A stretch of 56,603 bases of DNA. Origin: Cyanobium sp. FACHB-13342. GTDB lineage: Bacteria > Cyanobacteriota > Cyanobacteriia > PCC-6307 > Cyanobiaceae. The stretch lies in assembly GCF_014697415.1 (NCBI RefSeq), contig NZ_JACJRT010000016.1:1-56603 (forward strand). Reading direction: 5' to 3'. The notes below the pieces were generated by a model. It made no database searches. It was not told the DNA's origin and saw only the letters and a list, made by a program, of their open reading frames with translations. Within the stretch, counting starts at the first letter, position 1; the number at the start of each line of letters is the position of its first letter. Made by a program: the position numbers and the translations under genes. Shown one piece after another: positions 1 through 11,852 of this stretch.

Positions 1-2874
1 ATTTTCGCATCCAGTAATTCAAGCAGAACAGGCTTTTGGATTCAAAGCCCTGTCAGTGACGCACGCACAGAGCTCTTTTTAGACTTAGGCACCGCCGAGA
101 CAACTGGTGATGGCTATTTTATCATTAACGCATTTACCCTCTCGAATGGAACGATTCAATTTGCTACTCCGAACGACGGACTTGGTGGCAGAGATTTGTA
201 CTTTGGCTATGCCATAGATACTTCAACCAGCGTTGTCGATCCAAATATTGACCTAGACAATAATATTAATTCAGGTGTTTGGCAGATCAGCCCGAATCCC
301 GCATATGGAGGAACATTTTTCAGTGGCACCAGCGGCTTGATTTCCACATACCTTCCCATATTTGATCAAGCTTACAGCAGCAATAACGTCCTATTTGGGT
401 ATTCACAGATTAAGTCAAGAAAAGGGTACGCAATCACTCTTGACACGCCCGCAGCGACTCCATTCTTTATTTCCAACAGTACTGGGGCTATTTACAGCGA
501 TGCGAGTACAGCATCGTGGGACGCCAAGGGAGCACGTGCTTTTGGAACTGGGTATCAAGTGCTGCTGGATGGCACGGGAACCTATGCAGGCAAGGGCCTG
601 GTCTGGACCACCAATAGCGCTGGGGTCATTACCGGCAGCAGCGGTTGGCTTTCTGCCGAGCGGCTGTGGCAGTGGGAAAGTGCCTTTGGGGTGGAGCTGA
701 ACGATGATGGAACAACAGGGTATGCCGCTGTTGATGTGGTTGGTGGGCGCCTAGTGCGCCCGATCGGAGCTGTTTATGGGGGGACCTACTACATCGACCG
801 TGATGGCGATGGGGATACGGATGACCTGCTGAAGCTGCGCAACAGCGAGGGTGTGAGTTACCGGGATTCCAGTTCGGGATCATGGGACGCCAAGGGAGCA
901 CGTGCTTTTGGAACTGGGTATCAAGTGTTGCTGGATGGCACGGGAACCTATGCAGGCAAGGGCCTGGTCTGGACCACCAACAGCGCTGGGGTCATTACCG
1001 GCAGCAGCGGTTGGCTCTCTGCCGAGCGGCTGTGGCAGTGGGAAAGTGCCTTTGGGGTGGAGCTGAACGATGATGGAACAACAGGGTATGCCGCTGTTGA
1101 TGTGGTTGGTGGGCGCCTGGTGCGCCCGATCGGAGCTGTTTATGGGGGGACCTACTACATCGACCGTGATGGCGATGTGGATACGGATGACCTGCTGAAA
1201 CTGCGCAACCGTGATGGGGTGAGTTATCGGGATTCCAGTTCGGGATCATGGGACGCCAAGGGAGCACGTGCTTTTGGAACTGGGTATCAAGTGCTGCTGG
1301 ATGGCACGGGGGCCTATGAAGGTCAAGGCCTGGTCTGGACCACGAACAGCGCTGGAGTGATCACGGGCAGCAGCGGTTGGCTCTCTGCCGAGCGGCTATG
1401 GCAGTGGGAAAGTGCCTTTGGAGTGGAGCTGAATAATGATGGCTCACTAGGTGACCCCAAGCGAAGCGAAGCACCTTTAGATTTTGCAAAACACTTTTGG
1501 AGCGTGATAGCTCTATCATATGCATTTAGCGGCATTGGGTTTGAGGCCGATACCCAGCGGTCGACAACATCTCCGATTGCTCAGTACGTTGAGACATTCA
1601 AGAACGAGCTAGTTGATATTTCAGAGATATCAATAAACAGTCTTAAGTTCAGCAGCTCTTACAGCGAAAAGGCTATTGATTATGGCTACTTTGAAGAATA
1701 CGCCGTCGCTGAAAACTTTAGCATGGGGCTATTTATTGATGGCGATATACGCTGGAGCTTTTATGGCGCAGACGATAATACTCTGTGGGCTGGCAATCCA
1801 GATAGCTATGAAAAGCTAAAATCGCTTGAACTTGCAGCAAGCCCTGGGGATGCGCCTTATTTATATGGCGGCAAAGCTTATGAGTTTATAGCAATGCTTA
1901 ATGAGCAGAATCTCTTTAGCTCTAGCGGATTTAAAACTATATCTCGGGCGGCCGCCGATTTGTTGTCAGACAAATCTCTTTACCGTGAATACGATTGCTT
2001 ATTTCCTAGCGAGGAGAAATCGGACATAGCCAGGTCATTTATGGTCCGACAAACCAGCTCGATCGAAACTTGGCTAAGCGATGGCATTTTCCTGGCTGAC
2101 ACCAATCAAACATCATACAATAATTACGAAGATTCGAGTTTCTCATCTTATTCTGCTAGTTTTCTATTTACGTTAAGCGGCGTTCTTCTTGGGACATATG
2201 AGGAAGATTATGAATACAAATATTACCTTCCAGAAGACCAATACAGATCAGTAGAGTTCGGCAATATTTTTTACAACCAAAATAGCCTGGGGACGCAGAG
2301 CATTGAGCAGCTAAAAGCTGTCTTCCCCTCAGAAGTATCAGCGATCCTCAAGGCGCAGCAGCCCTCTCCAATATTTGTTGGCTACGAGGGAGCCCAATTA
2401 GGCTTTGACTGGCTCACTGGCTTACCAAGCAGTAATGTCGCAGAAGAGGTAGAACTAGTTGCACTCATAGGAGCCGACGCCGCTGTATTTAATCCGAACC
2501 AAGTCTATATAGCACTTGAGGATTGTGATATCATGACAGGCAACGGTTTCGATCTCATCATCCTTGCTGATGACGTCAACAACGCTGATGCAAACTCTGT
2601 TCCGACCATCCTTGACTTTAATTCCAGCAACGACAAAATACTTTTACCCATCGACACCTTCTCGGGCTTGAGCGAGGGCAATCCTGGCATTATTAATCCA
2701 AACTTGCTTGCATTTGGGAAGGATGCAGACACCGCAAGCCAGAGAATTATTTACGACGCTACTATTGGACATTTGTATTACGACTCCGATGGCAATGGCA
2801 GCGGAAGCAAAGAACTTTTAGCGTATTTCTTGGATAATCCAGTTCTAACCGCAAATAATTTTCTGCTCGGCTGA
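1..2874 (+). CDS. Large W-rich-repeat / RTX-type secreted protein, 5' partial
   Basis: The reading frame is open from the first base, so the true start lies upstream. Residues are counted from base 1. About 173-480 hold two full copies and one partial copy of a 122-residue unit with GYQVLLDGTG, a Trp-rich middle (RLWQWESAFG) and a D-rich end (YIDRDGDGDTDD). This resembles the W_rich_C domain of cyanobacterial surface proteins. The last ~140 residues carry an MTGNGFDLIIL stretch and a YYDSDGNGSGSKELLAYF motif, as in C-termini of calcium-binding RTX proteins exported by type I secretion. I infer an extracellular or surface protein exported by an uncleaved C-terminal signal. The part after the repeats (about 1440-2850) is clearly AT-richer than the repeats and than neighbouring genes, suggesting transfer or a chimeric origin. 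No secretion genes are visible here. Confidence 0.8.
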   Translation: MFASSNSSRTGFWIQSPVSDARTELFLDLGTAETTGDGYFIINAFTLSNGTIQFATPNDGLGGRDLYFGYAIDTSTSVVDPNIDLDNNINSGVWQISPNPAYGGTFFSGTSGLISTYLPIFDQAYSSNNVLFGYSQIKSRKGYAITLDTPAATPFFISNSTGAIYSDASTASWDAKGARAFGTGYQVLLDGTGTYAGKGLVWTTNSAGVITGSSGWLSAERLWQWESAFGVELNDDGTTGYAAVDVVGGRLVRPIGAVYGGTYYIDRDGDGDTDDLLKLRNSEGVSYRDSSSGSWDAKGARAFGTGYQVLLDGTGTYAGKGLVWTTNSAGVITGSSGWLSAERLWQWESAFGVELNDDGTTGYAAVDVVGGRLVRPIGAVYGGTYYIDRDGDVDTDDLLKLRNRDGVSYRDSSSGSWDAKGARAFGTGYQVLLDGTGAYEGQGLVWTTNSAGVITGSSGWLSAERLWQWESAFGVELNNDGSLGDPKRSEAPLDFAKHFWSVIALSYAFSGIGFEADTQRSTTSPIAQYVETFKNELVDISEISINSLKFSSSYSEKAIDYGYFEEYAVAENFSMGLFIDGDIRWSFYGADDNTLWAGNPDSYEKLKSLELAASPGDAPYLYGGKAYEFIAMLNEQNLFSSSGFKTISRAAADLLSDKSLYREYDCLFPSEEKSDIARSFMVRQTSSIETWLSDGIFLADTNQTSYNNYEDSSFSSYSASFLFTLSGVLLGTYEEDYEYKYYLPEDQYRSVEFGNIFYNQNSLGTQSIEQLKAVFPSEVSAILKAQQPSPIFVGYEGAQLGFDWLTGLPSSNVAEEVELVALIGADAAVFNPNQVYIALEDCDIMTGNGFDLIILADDVNNADANSVPTILDFNSSNDKILLPIDTFSGLSEGNPGIINPNLLAFGKDADTASQRIIYDATIGHLYYDSDGNGSGSKELLAYFLDNPVLTANNFLLG
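517..1437 (+). repeat. 366-bp in-frame tandem repeat, 2.5 copies
   Basis: Copies begin with tgggacgccaaggg at 517, 883 and 1249, exactly 366 bp (122 codons) apart. The third copy breaks off near 1437. Copies 1 and 2 differ at only a handful of positions, for example in the codons around 1202-1220, so the duplication is recent or kept uniform by recombination. The period is a multiple of three, so copy number can change without breaking the frame. Confidence 0.95.
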
Positions 2875-3382
2875 AAACCCGCCAAAACGAGCTGGTCGAC
2901 AGGATTTGTTTCAATCGGCACCAGCGGTGAGTTGCCCTTTCTTTGAGGGAAATTTCATTTTTTGCCGCGACGCGAGACGTAGAGCACAACTACTGTTTCG
3001 CAACATGAACACAAGGTGCATTGAAAGATCTACTTTGAAATCTAAAACTGCCTGAAGACTTGGGCGGATCACTGATCACTGAATAATCCCTGAGATTTAC
3101 ATAAATCTTGCAGATGCGGCCGCCTTTATTGGTTCAGATAGTGGTTCAGACGGTTCTTGCTGTTGACTCACAACTGGATCTGGATCAATCCAGTGTTCTT
3201 TTGCGACGCTGATAGTTTCCTCAAAATTAACGCCAGCACTGCCATCTGGCCTACTTCAAAGCCTTTCAGAAGCCAAACCATCTCCACATACCAATCCCCC
3301 CAATGGCTTGTGCCGTGGCTTTTCTGCCTCAACAGCCACCCTCTTTCCCTCTCCCGCAACCCTTCTGCCATCCCAGCTCGCT
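2875..3382. other. Non-coding stretch, about 500 bp
   Basis: Between the RTX-type gene and the phospholipase remnant I find no convincing reading frame, RNA gene or clear terminator. The short open frames across 2990-3540 have no coding character. Composition shifts from AT-rich near 2880-3100 to GC-rich after 3330, which marks the edge of the AT-rich segment. Confidence 0.6.
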
Positions 3383-3619
3383 CAAGTGGCTGTGATCGAC
3401 CACCGCACCGTGATCACCGGTTCCTTCAACTGGAGCCCATCCGCCGCCCATCAGAACGACGAAACCCTGCTGGTGTTCGACTCCCCTCTGCTCGCCGCCC
3501 ACTTCACCACCGAAATCGACCGGCTCTGGAAAGGAGCTGAGCTGGGCATCACCGAGCGGCTGGCCCGCAAACAGGAGCGGCAGCGAAACCGGTGCGGGAG
3601 TGGGGTGCAGAGGGGGTGA
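3383..3619 (+). pseudogene. Phospholipase D-like nuclease, C-terminal remnant
   Basis: The peptide VAVIDHRTVITGSFNWSPSA followed by AHQNDETLLVF and an LLAAHFTTEIDRLWKGAELG segment matches the end of bacterial phospholipase D-like nucleases (second PLD domain). The catalytic HxK part of the HKD motif, which should sit just before VAVID, and the whole first domain are absent. The frame upstream (3308-3385) is low-complexity and unrelated. I read this as a truncated, non-functional relic. A short expressed peptide cannot be excluded but would lack catalytic residues. It lies next to the AT-rich segment, as remnants at island borders often do. Confidence 0.7.
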
Positions 3620-3734
3620 GAGGCAGCAGGGGTGGGCAGGTCAACCACCACCCGTAGGCTTTGAGGAAACCTTGAACACCACATCTGGGGATCTGCCCCT
3701 ACGATCCGGCGGTGCGGATGGGTCAACAACACCG

Positions 3735-4112
3735 ATGAAGTCCTTGGTGAAGACCAGCAGCCTGGTGAAGTCCCTGGCGAACTCCCTGATCCTGCCGGCG
3801 GAGGACACCGCCCCCGCCCCACCGGTCGTGTACACCACGGCGATCCGCTGCGACGGCAGCCTCAGCGAGTCCCTCGCCGGCATCAGCCTGCTGGCCAACG
3901 AGTTGGGCTTCACCCACGCCCCGGAAACCCTCTACGCCGCCGACGGCCAGAGCGCCGCCTTCCATGCCGACCATGGCGCCCGCGCCGTGAGCCTGGCGGT
4001 GGAGTGCAACCCCCGCCAGCAGACCGTCTCCCTGGCGGTGAGCGGGCTCGACCACCAGGACGCCTTCGACACCTTCCACCAGGTGTCCAGCACCCTGTTC
4101 GGCGACTGCTGA
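3735..4112 (+). CDS. Hypothetical protein, 125 aa
   Basis: I do not recognise this family. The ATG at 3735 was chosen over the upstream in-frame start at 3600 because the extra N-terminus is low-complexity Gly/Arg/Gln sequence overlapping the remnant before it. The protein starts MKSLVKTSSLVKSLANS, a basic amphipathic segment. It continues with a likely small alpha/beta fold (VVYTTAIRCDGSLSESLAGI, then SLAVECNPRQQTVSLAVSGL) and ends LFGDC. There is no obvious membrane segment. It stands 61 bp before the next gene on the same strand. Codon use is typical of the window. Confidence 0.6.
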   Translation: MKSLVKTSSLVKSLANSLILPAEDTAPAPPVVYTTAIRCDGSLSESLAGISLLANELGFTHAPETLYAADGQSAAFHADHGARAVSLAVECNPRQQTVSLAVSGLDHQDAFDTFHQVSSTLFGDC

Positions 4113-4173
4113 TCGGCAGCACTGAACCCGGCGGCCCGCCCCTACGCTGGGATCTCCCCGCAATGCTGTGGCC

Positions 4174-4440
4174 ATGGTCAGTGGAACGGAGCGTGCCTCG
4201 GATGCCCCACCGGCCTCGCGCAACACCTCAGCCACCCTGGATGCCATCCAGCTGATGCTGCGCGACCTGCACACCCGCCACGACGAAATCCGTCACCGCG
4301 CCGCCTTCCGCGGCTGCACCAAGGAGCTGCTGGCTGTGCAGCAGGAGCTGGTGGAGTATCTGCTCGCCAAGAAAAGCCAGCTGATGGGGCATGTGGATCC
4401 AATCAGCGGCGGCACGCGCAACTACAACTCTTTCGTTTGA
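4174..4440 (+). CDS. Hypothetical helical protein, about 88 aa
   Basis: A small soluble protein of unknown function. The middle (LDAIQLMLRDLHTRHDEIRH, then CTKELLAVQQELVEYLLAKK) reads as two amphipathic helices, and the C-terminus is HVDPISGGTRNYNSFV. ATG 4174 is chosen; an in-frame GTG lies two codons upstream at 4168. Its stop codon overlaps the TTG start of the FAD monooxygenase gene at 4437, suggesting translational coupling. The well-formed helices and the tight overlap support a real gene. Confidence 0.65.
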   Translation: MVSGTERASDAPPASRNTSATLDAIQLMLRDLHTRHDEIRHRAAFRGCTKELLAVQQELVEYLLAKKSQLMGHVDPISGGTRNYNSFV

Positions 4441-5663
4441 GTGAGCCGCTGAACCCGGCCCCCAGGGTCGTGGTGGTGGGCGCCGGGCCGGCCGGTGCCT
4501 GCCTGGCCCTGATGTTGGCCCGCGCCGGTGTGGCCGTCACCCTGGTGGAGGCCAGCACCAGCCTGCAGCGCCAATTTCGCGGCGAAGCCCTGATGCCCTC
4601 GGGCCTGGAGGCCCTGGCCGCCATGGGGCTCAGCCACCTGCTGGCCGCCCTGCCCCAGCGACCGCTCCAGGGCTGGCGCTTCGTGGTCAATGGCCGCCAC
4701 CTGTTCACCGCCCGCGAACCCCTCGGCGGGGATCCCCAACGGCCCTGCACCCTGGTGAGTCAGCCGGCCCTGCTGGAAGCCCTGCTGGAGCAGGCGTCCC
4801 CCTCTCCCTGCTTCGCACTGGAGCGGGGCCAGCCCGTGGTCGACCTGCTCTGGCGGGAGGATCGCGTGGTGGGCGTGCAGCTGCGCGGCGGGCGCCAGCT
4901 TGAGGCCGACCTGGTGATCGGCGGCGATGGCCGCTCCTCCCTGCTGCGCCAGAAGGCTGGGCTGGAGCTGGTGGGAGCCCCCAGCTCGATCGACCTGCTC
5001 TGGTTCCAGCTGGCCTGCCCCGAACCCACACCCCTGGAGGGCTGCTTCACCACCCTGGTGGGCGCCGCAGGCGTGTTCAGCGCCTTCGAAAGCGCCGCCG
5101 GAGGCGTGCAAATCGGCTGGGTGCTGGAGAAGGGTGCCCCCGTTCCGGCCCTCGCCAGCGACGGCTGGATCGAACGGATGGCTGGCTTCTGCCCACCCGA
5201 GCTGGCGGCCTGGTTGCGGCAAGGGCCCGCCGGCCTGAGTGCCCCCACCCGCCTGGCGGTGCAGGTGGGGCTGGCGGCGCCGTGGTGGCGCCCGGGCCTG
5301 CTGCTGCTCGGGGATGCGGCCCACCCGATGAGTCCGGTACGGGCCCAGGGGATCAACATGGCCCTGCGCGATGCCTGGGTGGCCAGCGTGCACCTGGTGC
5401 CCCTGCTCCGCAGCGGGGCCACCGGAGACGCGCTCGATGGGGGGCTGGCCGCCATCGCGGCGGAGCGGCAACCGGAAATCACGGCGCTGCAGCAGCTCCA
5501 GGCCGCCGAAGCCAGCCGGGGCGAGCTGCTGCGCGATCAGGCCTGGCTCCGCTGTGGCCTGGCCCTGGCCGCACCGATCGTGGGCCCGGCCGTCGCCGCC
5601 CACTGGATCCACCAGCAGCAGCCGCTGCGCCAGGGGCTGGCCGCGCTTCCGGCCCCGCCATGA
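4437..5663 (+). CDS. FAD-dependent monooxygenase (UbiH/PHBH-like)
   Basis: A 408-residue flavoprotein of the aromatic-ring hydroxylase family. The dinucleotide-binding GxGxxG sits near residue 15 (VVVGAGPAGACLALMLARAG). A GGDGRSSLLR motif lies near 160 and the FAD-ribityl motif LLGDAAHPMSPVRAQGINMA near 285. These three together define the family. The likely reaction is NAD(P)H- and O2-dependent hydroxylation of a small substrate, which is not identifiable here. Relatives act on quinone precursors, pigments or xenobiotics. The start is a TTG overlapping the stop of the preceding gene; no in-frame ATG lies before the Rossmann strand. Confidence 0.85.
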   Translation: MSEPLNPAPRVVVVGAGPAGACLALMLARAGVAVTLVEASTSLQRQFRGEALMPSGLEALAAMGLSHLLAALPQRPLQGWRFVVNGRHLFTAREPLGGDPQRPCTLVSQPALLEALLEQASPSPCFALERGQPVVDLLWREDRVVGVQLRGGRQLEADLVIGGDGRSSLLRQKAGLELVGAPSSIDLLWFQLACPEPTPLEGCFTTLVGAAGVFSAFESAAGGVQIGWVLEKGAPVPALASDGWIERMAGFCPPELAAWLRQGPAGLSAPTRLAVQVGLAAPWWRPGLLLLGDAAHPMSPVRAQGINMALRDAWVASVHLVPLLRSGATGDALDGGLAAIAAERQPEITALQQLQAAEASRGELLRDQAWLRCGLALAAPIVGPAVAAHWIHQQQPLRQGLAALPAPP

Positions 5664-5685
5664 TGGGGGCCACACCCCTGACACC

Positions 5686-6126
5686 ATGGCTCCCCTCCAG
5701 CTCCATCCCGCCGCCGGTTTTGGTCGTGCGCTCAGCCTGGGGCTGATGGTCGGACTGGCCGCCCCCCTGCAGGCCGCCCCCCAGGATCCGCCCTACCCCT
5801 CGATGGAGCAGCTGCGTGAAATCCAGCTCAACACCTTCATCTGCGGCCGGGAAAACACGGCCGAAAGTTGCGACAAGGCACGCACCATGGCCGATCCGCT
5901 GATGGACCATCCCCGCCTGGGGGCCAGCTGCAAGGACGCCATCTGGGCGATCCGGGAACGGGCCAAACCGGCGCCCACCAACACCTATGAACGGCGCGAA
6001 GCCCTCAACCGGGCCGGCCAGGACGTGATTCCCTTCTGCAAACAGCAGACCCGCACGGTGGCCCCCAGCAAGGACAAAGACAAACCCCAACAGAAAAAGG
6101 GATTCGGCCTGATCCCCAGCTCGTGA
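5686..6126 (+). CDS. Hypothetical exported protein, 146 aa
   Basis: Function unknown. The N-terminus has a signal-peptide shape (hydrophobic ALSLGLMVGLAAPLQAA, probable cleavage after AAP). It is followed by a domain with at least three Cys (FICGRENTAESCDKA, GASCKDAIWAIRE, VIPFCKQQ), which could form disulfides in the periplasm. The C-terminal tail is Lys-rich (SKDKDKPQQKKGFG). ATG 5686 lies 22 bp after the monooxygenase stop and gives the only sensible signal peptide. It converges with the minus-strand gene ending at 6135. Confidence 0.7.
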   Translation: MAPLQLHPAAGFGRALSLGLMVGLAAPLQAAPQDPPYPSMEQLREIQLNTFICGRENTAESCDKARTMADPLMDHPRLGASCKDAIWAIRERAKPAPTNTYERREALNRAGQDVIPFCKQQTRTVAPSKDKDKPQQKKGFGLIPSS

Positions 6127-6134
6127 GCTGAGCC

Positions 6135-6545
6135 CTAGGGAGTCGGCTTCGCCTCGATGAGATCGAGCACCTGGTGGGCGGTGGCATCCATGAACGCCAT
6201 CGACCACCCCGTCTGCACCACCGCCTGATCGGCCAGGGCGCAGAGCCCACTGCGCTGGCCCACGGCCTCGCAGCTGGCCGACAGCCCCAGCAGGGCATTG
6301 GTGAGCTTGCCCCGCAGGCAGGTTTCCTTGCCGCGGCGATGGATCACCGCCTCGGCCGCCACCCGGCTGCGCTCCACCGCCTGCTCGAAGGGGATCACCC
6401 GGGCACCCCCGACCACGGCGGCCCGGCCGGGGCCCACAACGGCACCAACCACCACCAAAGCCAATCCGGCCAGCAGCAGGCGGGGCAGGGGGCTGGTGCG
6501 GGGGAACGCCCCGGGTTGCTCAACGGCCTTCACGGAGGGTTTCAT
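6135..6545 (-). CDS. Hypothetical exported or membrane-anchored protein, 136 aa
   Basis: Function unknown. One N-terminal hydrophobic segment (LPRLLLAGLALVVVGAVVG, about residues 20-40) acts as a signal or anchor. The remaining ~95 residues contain three Cys (ETCLRGKLTN, SASCEAVGQ, SGLCALADQ), again suggesting a disulfide-bearing periplasmic domain. It is transcribed convergently with the preceding exported protein and divergently from pgm, with about 90 bp to the pgm start. The Cys spacing loosely recalls the protein at 5686-6126, but I cannot demonstrate homology. Confidence 0.65.
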   Translation of the reverse strand: MKPSVKAVEQPGAFPRTSPLPRLLLAGLALVVVGAVVGPGRAAVVGGARVIPFEQAVERSRVAAEAVIHRRGKETCLRGKLTNALLGLSASCEAVGQRSGLCALADQAVVQTGWSMAFMDATAHQVLDLIEAKPTP

Positions 6546-6566
6546 CCATCGTTAATCGGACCCTAG

Positions 6567-8561
<1,995 letters not shown>

Positions 8562-8562
<1 letters not shown>

Positions 8563-11500
8563 CAGGAGGCGGGCAGGGAGGGCTTGGCAGCACTGGCGGG
8601 GAACCAGCTGGCCTCCAGCCGTTTCATCAACACATAGAAGGCCGGCACCACAAACAAGCTCATCGCCGTGGCCACCAGCAGGCCACCGAAGATCACCGAG
8701 CCGATCGAGCGCTGGCTCATGGCGCCGGCGCCGCTGGCCACCACCAGCGGAAAGAAGCCCGAGAGGGCCGCCGAGGCCGTCATCAGGATCGGCCGCAGCC
8801 GCGACTGGGCCGCCCCCATGGCCGCCTCCACATCGGAGAGGCCGGCCTCCATGCGCTGGTTGGCCAGGTCGACGATCAGGATGCCGTTCTTGGCCGCCAG
8901 GCCGATCAGCGTCACCAGGCCCACCTGGGCGTAGACGTTGTTCACCTGCTGGTTGAGCACCAGGAACAGCAGCGCGCCCAGGATCGCCAGCGGCACCGTC
9001 ATCAGGATCACCAGCGGATCGATGTAGCTGCCGTACTGGGCCGAGAGCACCAGGTACACCACCACCAGGCCCAGGGCAAACACCAGGGCCGCCAGCGAAC
9101 CGGCGGCCACCTCCGAGCGGCTCAGGGCCGACCAGTCCATGCCGATGTTGGTGAAGTTGAGCCGCTGGAAGGTGGCGGTGAGGGCATCAATCGCCTGGCC
9201 GGTGCTCTTGCCAATCGCCTCAAACCCCTGGATCAGCACCGTGCGGTTGAGGTCGAAGTGGCTGATGATCGGCGGTGCGCTGTCGAGCCGCACCGTCACC
9301 AGATTCAGCAACGGAATCTGGGCGCCTCCGGCGGCAGGCACATAGAGATTCTCCAGGCTCTCGATCGTTTCGCGCTTGCTGCCTTCGGCCTGCACGTACA
9401 CCTGGCGGTACTGGCCGTTCTCGTAGGTCTGGTTCACAAACGCCCCCCCGTTCAGGGCGCCGAGGGCTTTCATCGCCGTGGCGAAATCCACCTGCAGCGA
9501 AGCCATGCGATCGCGATCGGGCTCAATCCGCCACACCGGCGCATCGCTCACAAACTGGGTGTAGAGGTTGTAGAAGGAGCCGGTGGCCTTGGCCTTGTCG
9601 ATCAGCTGGTTGGCCATGGCCAGCAGGTTGGTGGGGCTGTAGCCGCCGTTGCTGAGGTCGTTGAACTGGAACGCCAGGCCGCCCTGGGCACTGAATCCCG
9701 GCACCGCCGCCGGCTGCTGGGCCATCACCTTGGCGCCCTCGATGCTCTGGAACTGCTTGTTCAGTCGCTGCACCACCGCTCGCGCCGACTGATCGGCGCC
9801 ACTGCGCTCTTCGATCGGCTTGAGGCCGAAGAAGAACAAGCCCTGGTTGAGGGCACCGCCGTTGAAGCCGGCACCACCGATCAGCTCACCGCTCACGATC
9901 TCCGGCTCCTTGGCCAGGATCTGGCGGGCCTGGTCGGCCACCTTCATCGTCTGCTCCAGCGAGGCCTGGGGCGGCAACTGAATGATGCCCAGGCCGTAGC
10001 CCTGATCTTCCGTGGGCACAAAGCCCGAGGGGATCACCAGGAAAGCCAGGGCGGTGAGCACCACACCGCCCAGCACGGCACTCACCAACTGGCGCCGCCG
10101 CCGGATCGCCTGCTCCAGCAGGCGGCCATAGGCCGCAGCCATCCGCTCAAACTGCCTGTTGAACGCCGCGAAGATCGGCTGCAGATTGCGGCCCACCCCA
10201 GCACCGAGTGCCCCGAACAGCAGCAGCCACAGGACGCCTCCAAACAGGTAGCCATACCCCGCCCCAAAGGCTCCGCCGATGAACATCCAGGTGCGGCCGG
10301 AGGGGTTGGTCTTGCCGCCCCCCAGCAGCAGGGCCGACTGCAGCGGCTTGCCGCTGATGGCGTTGAAGGTGCTCACCAGAATCGAGAACACGATCGTGAG
10401 CGCGAACTGGCGGTAGATCACCCCGGTGGCTCCGGGAAAGAAGGTGACGGGGATGAACACCGCCAGCAGTACCAGCGCCGTGGCCAGGATCGCCCCCGTC
10501 AACTCCTTCATGGCATTGGAGGCCGCCGCAAACGGTTTGTCGCCCGCTTCAATCCGGGCCGACACCGCCTCCACCACCACAATCGCGTCGTCCACCACCA
10601 GGCCGGTGGCCAGGATCACCCCCAGCAGGGTGAGTTCGTTGATCGAGAAGCCAAACGCCTTCACGAAAATCATGGCCCCCAGCAAGGCGATCGGCAGGGC
10701 CAGGGCCGGCACCATCGTGGCCTTCCAGTCCTGCAGAAACAGGAAGATGATCAGCAGTACCAGCACCACCGCATCGCGCAGCGCATCGAGGGCGCCGAAG
10801 ATCGAGGCGTTGATGAAGTCGGTCTGATCGAACACCTTCTCCAGCTTCACCCCCGGCGGCAGGGTGGTGCGGAATTGCGTCAGCACTTTGTCGACGGCAG
10901 CCGCCGTAGTGATCGCATTGCTGCCCGGCAGCTGGATCACCCCAAAGCCCACACAGGGATGGCCGGAGATGCCGTTGATCGCCGCCTGGTTGAAGTTCTG
11001 GAAGGCGTATTCGGCCCGGCCCACATCCCGCAGACGGATCAGGCTGCCGTCGGGGCCGCTGTCGCTCAGCAGCCCCGAGGGGCCACGGGTGAGCACGAGG
11101 TTTTCGAACTCCTCCACCGTGCGCAGGTTGCCCTGCACCAGCACCGGCAGGTTGGTGGGGTTGTCGGCTGACGCCGGCGGGCCGCCGATGCTGCCGCCCA
11201 CCACGATCTGGTTCTGGGAGCGCAGGGCGTTCTCCACATCCAGAATCGTGAGGTTGAAACGGCTGAGCTTGGCCGGATCCACCCAGAGCTTGTAGGCCGG
11301 ATCGCTGGCTCCGAACACGGTCACCTGGCCCACACCCTGGGCGCGGCTGAGCGGGTAGGCAAGGTTGAGCTGATAGAGGCCGTTGAGGTATTCGCGGCTG
11401 AACTGGCCTTGCGTGGAGGTGAGGTTGTACACCAGCAGATAACTGGTGGCGGTCTGCTGCACCGTCACGCCCTGGTTGTTCACCTGCTCGGGCAACTGGG

Positions 11501-11852
11501 CCGAGGCGGTCTGCACCCGGTTGAGCACATTCACCTGATCGATGTCGGCATTGGTGCCGGCCTTGAACACCACGTTGATCTGGCTAACGCCCTGGCTGGT
11601 GCTGTTGGAGCTGATGTAATCCATCCCGGGCGCGCCGTTGATCTGCTCCTCCAGCGGACCGGTCACGGCGCTCTCCACCGTGAGCGCATCGGCACCCGGC
11701 AGGTTGGCCGTCACCTGGATCGTGGGCGGCGCGATGTTGGGCAAGTTTTCGATCGGCAGCAGCGGCAGCGCGATCACCCCGGCCATCAGGATCAGGATGC
11801 TGCACACGGTGCTGAGCACCGGCCGGCGAATGAAGGTGTCAGAAAGGCTCAT
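8562..11852 (-). CDS. RND-family efflux permease (HAE1/AcrB-like)
   Basis: Inner-membrane proton-driven multidrug pump subunit, 1096 aa. It starts MSLSDTFIRRPVLSTVCSIL, typical of HAE1 permeases. The proton-relay aspartates lie in TM4 (GLVVDDAIVVVEAV) and the relay lysine in TM10 (TLIGLAAKNGILIVDLANQR). Two large periplasmic loops follow TM1 and TM7. The protein is longer than AcrB because of an extra hydrophobic stretch at about residues 520-555. The common (L/T)SP motif after TM6 is replaced by GKP near residue 503. The gene overlaps the upstream membrane-fusion protein gene by 4 bp. Substrate unknown, and no outer-membrane channel gene lies nearby. Confidence 0.93.

Noticed and set aside
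3157-3540. Open frame of 127 codons on the plus strand
   Set aside because: It lacks protein-like composition and overlaps the recognisable phospholipase D remnant in another frame.
4422-5687. Long minus-strand open frame opposite the FAD monooxygenase
   Set aside because: High GC causes long antisense frames. Its product is Gln/Gly/His-rich without domains, while the plus strand has clear flavoprotein motifs.
9258-11171. 637-codon plus-strand frame opposite the first RND pump
   Set aside because: Low-complexity His/Gln/Arg-rich translation antisense to a full RND permease; no start signals.
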